Source of the DNA: Aquatica leii
Taxonomy: Eukaryota; Arthropoda; Insecta; Coleoptera; Lampyridae
Assembly: GCA_035610365.1 (NCBI GenBank)
Contig: CM069435.1
Coordinates: forward strand, 16,295,123 to 16,359,122
Length of the DNA stretch: 64,000 nucleotides
Reading direction: 5' to 3'
Position numbers and translations under genes: made by a program. The notes beneath the pieces were generated by a model that was not told where the DNA came from, ran no database searches, and worked only from the letters and a program-made list of their open reading frames with translations. Positions within the stretch are counted from its first letter, which is position 1. Each line of letters starts with the position of its first letter. This document shows positions 58,098 through 64,000 of this stretch, in pieces.

Positions 58098-60685
58098 TAC
58101 ACTGGTCTGCATGAAATTCGGCCCTGATACCATTCTTGACGATTCTTATGTAAAATGACGTCCTGAATCCACAAATGAGCTCCGTTTTTACCCATCACCC
58201 ACCTATTTTGGGGGGACCCCATTTTTATTTTATTTTTCCATTTTTTTTTAGAATTTCAACTTATAGCCGTTAAGCATTCCAAAGAAGGTAATAAAATTTA
58301 TACCAAAGTATATGGCAAAAGTTTTACTATAAAATGTATATAGAAACAACAATAAAATACAAATATATAAGAACAGTAAAAAAATATCAATAAACAGTTA
58401 GGAAGATTCACTGCACGACGCTGGCGATCTCAATACCACATGGAGGTTTGAACAGGAATTTTCGACAGACTTGAATTTGCATTACTCTTCTCATTATAGT
58501 ATATTACATTGTTTGCTTAACTGCTTCGATCAGTACATCTATAGCTGTTGCAAAGTTAACTTGTCGACGTTTTAAACGTGCTGGATTTTGTGTTCATTTT
58601 TGTTCATTTGTGTAAAACAGTAAGACTACTTTTACTCCGGATTTTTTCAAGTGATTAAATGTGATTTGTGGTTAATGTCGGGCGTTGAATTACTGTTTAA
58701 TTATGCCACGCGAGTGTAAAAATCATCCCGATAGCTTCTGCTATGTCTGTGGGGAATTAACTTTAAAAGCGCAACGAAAACCCCTTTCTCCGCTTGTTAA
58801 AACAGATTATAAATTGTACTTTGATTGTCAAGTTGGCGACCAGGATAAGACTTGGGCTTCATCAGTTTGCTGTACGACTTGTTACAGTAGTTTGACCAAA
58901 TGGCTCAAAGGTACCCGTAAATCAATGCCATTTGCTGTGCCCATGGTTTGGCGTGAACCTCGCTGTCATCTTACAGATTGTTACTTTTGTATGACTTCCA
59001 CCGTCGGGTTTTCGAGCAAAAGTAAGCATACAATTCAGTATCCCAATATTCCATCAGCTCTAAGACCTGTTTCTCATAACGATACTTTGCCAATCCCAGA
59101 GCTCCCAAACACTTATACTCTAGAGACGGGAATTTATTTAAAAGACTCTGAGCCACAACCTGGGGCTTCGAATGATACGTTTAATGATGATGAAGAGTAT
59201 TCCGCAGATTTAGTTTCTCGGCAACCTCACCTCCTCACTCAATCGGAATTAAATGATCTTGTCAGGGATTTGCCCAAGACTAAATCTCAGCTCCTAGGAT
59301 CGCGACTTCAACAGTGGGATCTCTTAGAAAAGGGAGTAAAAATATCTTCTTACAGGACCAGACAAGCAACCCTGAAATGTCTTTTCTCAGAAGATAAAGG
59401 TTTAGTGTTCTGTCCTAATGCAAATTTATTGATGACAGAGCTACAGAAGCCATGTGACCCAGACAAATGAAGACTGTTTATAGACTCATCAAAAACAAGC
59501 TTAAAAGTTGTCCTGTTGGTAAATAGGAATGACTTCCCATCAGTTCCAGTTGCATACTCTGTTGATATGAAGGAAACGTACGAAAACCTCTTCAGAATCC
59601 TTGATAAAATTAGTTATCATGATTATAAGTGTAAACTTTGCGCTGACTTAAAAGTTGTTGCTCTACTCACGGGCCTGCAATTAGGATTCACAAAATATTG
59701 CTGCTTCCTTTGTGAATGGGATAACCGAGCCCGAGATAAACATTACATCGTACGGGACTGGCCTCTGCGAGAAAATCTTATTCCTGGTCAGAAAAATGTC
59801 GCCCACAATCCTTTGGTTCCGAAGGAAAATATTTACTTACCACCTTTACACATCAAACTTGGATTGATCAAGCAGTTTGTGAAAGCAGTGAACAAGACAG
59901 GTGGCGCATTTCAATTTTTGAAAACTAAATTTCCTCGTCTTAGCGAAGCTAAAATCAAAGAATGCGTTTTTGTTGGCCCCCAGATTAGACAACTCTTCCA
60001 AGATTCGACGTTTATTGAACACCTAAATCGATAAGAAAAACGAGCTTGGCTTGCATTTCAAAACGTTTGTAAGAACTTCCTGGGTAACCACAAAAGTGAA
60101 GACTATGTCGTTCACGTCGAGGAACTGCTTTTAGCGTACAAGAACATAGGATGTAACATGTCTCTTAAAGTTCACTTCCTTCACTCGCATCTGGACTTTT
60201 TCCCTGAAAATTAAGGAGCAGTCTCAGATGAACACGGGAAACGGTTCCATCAAGACATCGCTAAGCTGGAGAAGAGATTTTTAGGGAAGTGGAATGCAAG
60301 CATGTTGGCGGAGTACTGCTGGTTTTTGAAACGAGAGAGCTGTACCTCAGGGTATAAAAAGAAAGCAAGCACCAAGAAACGATGAATATCTTTTTATTTA
60401 TTACTGTTTATAGCTTAAAATAGTTCTTTTTTCCATTTAAATTAAATTCATGTCGATATATTTATTATTATAATAATTATTATAATTATTATTATCGTTC
60501 GATAACTAAATTATAATTAATTTATCGAAAAGTGGTAAAATTAGAGATTTGGGACTCCCTCGAAAATGGTGGGTGATGGAAGAAAATGGAAGACATATTT
60601 TTATTCAGGACGTCATTTTACATAAGAATCACCCGGAATAGCGTCAGGGCTCGATAAAAAATATTTTTTTGCAGACCAGTGTTAT
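58098..60685 (+). mobile_element. DNA transposon with CACTG ends and long TIRs
   Basis: The left end CACTGGTCTGCA and the right end TGCAGACCAGTG are exact inverted copies. Inward similarity continues with GATTCTTATGTAAAATGACG, then TCCTGAAT and CCCATCACCCACC (right copy 60560..60640). TTA flanks both sides and may be a 3-bp duplication. The transposase is at 58703..60385. CACTG termini with a 3-bp duplication would suit the CMC/EnSpm group, but I cannot confirm the superfamily. Confidence 0.88.
58703..60385 (+). pseudogene. Cysteine-rich transposase-like gene with three in-frame stops
   Basis: ATG at 58703 opens MPRECKNHPDSFCYVCGELT. The single frame runs to TGA at 60383, interrupted only by stops at 59468 (TGA, probably from Trp TGG), 60032 (TAA) and 60212 (TAA). 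The N-terminus has paired cysteines (CYVC, CCTTC, C..TDCYFC) that look like zinc-binding modules. Later blocks are RLFIDSSKTSLKVVLL (an acidic residue in a beta-strand context, DDE-like), LQLGFTKYCCFLCEWDNRAR, and DFFPEN.GAVSDEHGKRFHQ with a late acidic cluster. The family is repeated in many arthropod genomes as an uncharacterised protein. Its placement between TIRs shows it is the element's transposase. The lack of frameshifts indicates a fairly young copy. Confidence 0.85.
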
Positions 60686-61107
60686 TAACAAATTAATTGC
60701 TATCAGATACCCGAAGTTATTGGAAAAAATTATACTTTATATGACTTTTAGTAATCACATAACTAAACAAAAAATTTACATAGAAGTAGATTCATGCTTG
60801 GTTGCATAAAGTTAATTTTGTAAAAATTAAGCAAATCGGATATGATAATATAACTCAGAGAGAAAAATCTACAAAAGTCACCATTGAGATGATCCAGTTT
60901 AAATTTAAATTAAAGACGCATAGCCCCCTCTGAAGCCGCGCCTGGGTCAGATGGGAGGTGTGGCAAGAAAAAGATACACCACCGTCAGAGTTGTTAAAGA
61001 TACTTTGTTCAAAATAATAGCATTATTATCCACTTTGATAACGTTTATATTGTGTTCTTGTTAGTAATAATCGCATATTACTATTAATATGTACATATGT
61101 ACCTATG
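60686..61107. other. Unassigned stretch
   Basis: Between the CACTG element and the hAT copies. A short GC-rich patch at 60925..60965 has no assigned role. Confidence 0.4.
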
Positions 61108-61327
61108 CAGTAGCAGCTAGTGGTCAATGCTGAAAGAATATTAATACTTTAAAACACATTCTCTTTGTGTTCACCCTCGGGCAACTTTGCTAGTTTTTGA
61201 ATGTATTGTGTTTGCATTATGAATTTGTATACGTATATTTGCAATATTGTAAATTAATAACAAAACAATTTTCAATATTTGTTTAAAGGACCATTGACCA
61301 AATGACCTAATGAAGAAACCGCCACTG
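61108..61327. mobile_element. hAT-type MITE, copy 3
   Basis: CAGTAGCAGCTAGTGG starts it and GAAACCGCCACTG ends it. The interior matches 51456..51661 (GGTCAATGCTG, TTGCAATATTG). The right end matches 48878..49465. No clear 8-bp duplication remains. Confidence 0.85.
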
Positions 61328-61351
61328 TATTAAAAAAATATTTACGTATTT

Positions 61352-62651
61352 TAGTGGCGGCTCGTGACGTCAGGCTTAAGGTGGGCTACATTTTTTTAAA
61401 AAGCTTGTAGGTAATGTAAACGTTTTCAGATATCATTATTGCATTATGTAGGTAACTACTTAAGATGTTTTGAAGTTTTATCGGCTCCATCGGAATAAAA
61501 CAATAAACATGGAAAACAAAACAAGGCATTTATTGTATCACATCCACATAACTACTTATTTTTCAACAGACTTCAAAAAAGGAGGGGGTTCTTAATTCGT
61601 TGGAATATTTTTTTTTAATGTATGGTATGTTCAACGACACTGGCCGATTTTAATTATTATTTCTTTATCAGAAAGAGGATAACCTAGTAGTGTTCCCATT
61701 TCAATTTGATCAAATTCTGATAATGGAATCCATGAGAAAATGATTAAACTCTCAAATTTACATCGCGATGAAATTCTCTTGAACGATGTAGATTTCCAAG
61801 GTTTTCAGTGACTAATTACTATTTTTAACCTCATTAAAATGAGAAACCTAAAATTTGTTAGCAGAAAAAAGAGCCGGCGTCAAAAAAATGCATCAAATAA
61901 AATGCATTAAAAAGTAAAAATTATTGATTTCATTTATTTACAATTAAACAACGAAATTTTCATTTACATGAAATTACTTTTTGAAATCGATGCCAAACAC
62001 ATTCGAGTTAATTCTAATACAACTGCCAAAGATAATGTTAAGAATTAAACCTAATTCTACGTCAATGTCATACATGGCATCGACTTTAAAAAGTAATTTC
62101 ATGCAAATAAAAATTTCATTTAATTGTAACTAAATTAAATTAGTTTTTAATGCATTTTTTGAAGCCTGTTCTTTTTCGCCAATTTTTTTAAATATAAACT
62201 GCACTAGAAAAATGCCGTATAAAATTACGTTTTGTAGTTTTAACTTTCAAAAATTACGTACGACAAATATACCGTTTCACTTAGAAGACGTCCTACAAGT
62301 TCCACCGATCAATTACTACTGAATTTAGAAGTACCGCGGGCTATAACAGCGCAAGCCCTTTCGCACCTTAAACCTGCATTTAAAAATTTCGTAGTGAGGG
62401 TCGCAATATCACGTTACAATGCTCTGCTACATATAAGGCATGGACTCAAATAATTGTAGCCCGACAGAAAGAAATACCTACTTTGAACGACGACCATATT
62501 AAATTAATGTTTTACAGTAATAGAAAGTAGATGATATTTATATTCTATATGTTTAATTATTTTAATTCATAACAATTTGTACCGCTTTTTTTGCTTTAAT
62601 GAACGTGTGGGGGGCTCGCGCCCTAGTGCCCTTATGGACCAGCCGCAACTG
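61352..62651. mobile_element. hAT-type element, copy 4, with inner palindromic insertion
   Basis: The ends TAGTGGCGGCTCGTG and CCAGCCGCAACTG are inverted, with exact 8-bp flanks ACGTATTT at 61344..61351 and 62652..62659. Length 1300 bp. No intact transposase. It contains the foldback unit at about 61863..62178. Confidence 0.9.
61863..62178. repeat. Foldback (long inverted repeat) unit
   Basis: Arms of about 120 bases: the left arm contains CATGAAATTACTTTTTGAAA and TCGATGCCA, and the right arm contains TGGCATCGACTTTAAAAAGT and AATTTCATG. The outer ends GAAAAAAGAGCC/GGCGTC and GAAGCCTGTTCTTTTTC are imperfectly inverted. About 85 bases lie between the arms. Probably a nested MITE. Confidence 0.8.
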
Positions 62652-62659
62652 ACGTATTT

Positions 62660-63309
62660 AGATAAATGATAACGGTTATGAGTCAATAAGAGAAGCAGGT
62701 GCAAATGTGGACCAAACGTATTATCAAATTCAAAATACTACATTAAAAACAGAAAAGTTTAAACCGAACAAAACTCATTTGACCCATACATTAAGTAGTA
62801 TAATCAATGTAAATACCCGAGGATGAAGAATGCCGGTTACAGTTTTGTCAGTGGCTTTTTGGTGTAAGGGAAAACGACCAAGATTCTAAAAAAAAAAAGA
62901 TTTGGAACACATAAGTGGAAATCTACAAATTTGCTGTTATTTAAGCACAATGAACACTACACTACTGGGGCAGAGACATAGATAATCCACATTTGTATGC
63001 CCTTGTACGACGTTAGTACCGGTTTGGTTTTAATATTGTAGTGGGTTTGAACTTTATGTTTGTAAAAAAAAGCGCCTGTGAAAGTTGCTTTGCAAATGTT
63101 ATAATTTTTCAAAACGATCGCAAATTAAGGAAGTATAGCTAATTTTCGGAATTCGCAATTTTCGTTTTTTTTTCAAATTACGAATAAACCGTTCAAGAAA
63201 TTTTTTAGCAGATAATAAATCAGCGTCCACTTCAGTCTCCCTTTAACCGACTTTCCGTCTCTTATAATAAGCGAGATCTGCAAGTTAGAACTCGAATTTC
63301 AATCGCCAT
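62660..63309. other. Unassigned stretch
   Basis: No gene or repeat end is recognised. Confidence 0.4.
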
Positions 63310-64000
63310 GGATGTGTATTTTTTTTACTTTTGTTTGTTTGTCCCGACCCTTCAACTAATAGCTGGGTTGCATCCGTAACCAGGACCTTAGCACATTTAA
63401 ACAGAGCGTCAGTTGACCAACTTTCCTTCTGTTTAAAAAAATGATGTTTATGCACGTGCAGTGGCGGCTAAAGCTGCAGGAAAACCATTTCAACATTAAA
63501 ACTTTAAAAATGTATTGTTACTTAATAAAAGATTTATATTTAAGGTACATTTATCTCTTTTCGGAATAGGCAAAATGATTATTATTGTTTATAATCGTTT
63601 TAATATAAAGTAGCATCAAATCTGTGTAGTTTTTAAATTGGCTTAAATTTGGGAAGTCCCAACTTTCCGATATTTATTGGTATCTTTGATTATAAACTGA
63701 TTGCTTATAAATCTAAATTATGTGATTATACCGGAAGAGTTCTTCACCTGTTCTTCCCTCCTAATGTACAGTAAGTCCCACCGAACAGAAAAACTTCCCG
63801 ATTAAAATTTATAGTTGAATAAAAACCACGATTTATTTTTGCTGTGTTTTATTTAACCTACTAGCAGCCTTCTCACATATCGAGAGAAAGCAAAAAATAG
63901 GGAAGAGGTAGCTTGACAATCACAGCCGCAGTGAGATGTCGCTGCATACTTTTTGGTTCGCGGGTTTCAGTTTCAAACGGAAACGGGTTACATCACACCA
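63310..64000. repeat. Repeat copy matching 6600..7117, truncated by window end
   Basis: Aligned landmarks with the copy inside the BEL element are TTGTTTGTTTG, GGGTTGC.TCCGTAA, AACTTTCCGAT and ACCACGATTTA. The alignment is interrupted at 63459 by the start of a truncated hAT MITE. The copy may continue beyond the window. Confidence 0.65.
63459..63515. mobile_element. Truncated hAT-type MITE fragment, copy 5
   Basis: CAGTGGCGGCTAAAGCTGCA followed by CATTTCAACATTAAAACTTT matches the left half of the 51456 copy. No right end is seen. It interrupts the surrounding repeat after GCACGTG. Confidence 0.7.

Noticed and set aside
60470-60500. AT-rich TTATTATAATAATTATTA palindrome as a regulatory element
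   Set aside because: Simple low-complexity sequence inside the transposon 3' region.

Overview
The window is AT-rich, intron-bearing DNA from an arthropod nuclear genome. It is almost certainly an insect: a C-terminal piece of eRF1 reads like the insect form, and the repeat families (BEL/Pao, Penelope, Tc1/mariner types, hAT, Helentron-like) are those of insects. A beetle is a plausible guess, but the sequence does not prove it.

Only two host protein genes are convincing, one near each end and both on the + strand. The first (<1..2006) is the 3' part of a gene for a single-pass membrane protein with a leucine-rich-repeat-type ectodomain and a long cytoplasmic tail carrying repeated tyrosine motifs. 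The second (55332..57139, with a 5' non-coding exon part from 55265) encodes a complete 452-residue protein of the same plan: signal peptide, cysteine cap, degenerate LRRs, cysteine cap, one membrane helix and a short tail. Both have consensus splice sites that keep the frame, and they look like members of one receptor-like family.

The roughly 53 kb between them, and the 7 kb after the second gene, are a graveyard of nested mobile elements. From left to right these are: a foldback array of 18-bp CGATA repeats (2827..3287); a decayed BEL/Pao element on the minus strand (about 4230..9740) with another repeat nested in it; two adjacent long-TIR mariner-type elements (11801..13480 and 13485..17067), the second containing the last 120 codons of eRF1 inside its transposase gene; a Tc1-like element (20357..22332) holding a GC-rich hAT MITE with a perfect 8-bp duplication; a Helentron/HINE-like element (26427..27440); Tc1 and mariner transposase fragments (28820..30345); a Penelope element (33330..36060) with a hAT MITE in it; a mariner-type element (37898..40881) with a second Helentron-like copy in its right TIR; a pogo/Tigger element (41593..about 43470) broken by a Penelope 3' end that retains a hammerhead-ribozyme-like core; hAT copies with clean 8-bp duplications (48878..49465, 51456..51661, 61352..62651); a second Penelope family (52190..54010) interrupted by a 189-bp MITE; and a nearly full-length DNA transposon with CACTG ends (58098..60685), whose transposase is broken by three in-frame stops.

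All transposase and retroelement genes seen are broken, so nothing here looks autonomously mobile today. I found no tRNA, rRNA or CRISPR array. The observations most worth following are the eRF1 fragment inside a transposon, the ribozyme-like remnants of the Penelope elements, the DREF/BEAF-type motif array next to the first gene, and the paired receptor-like genes.
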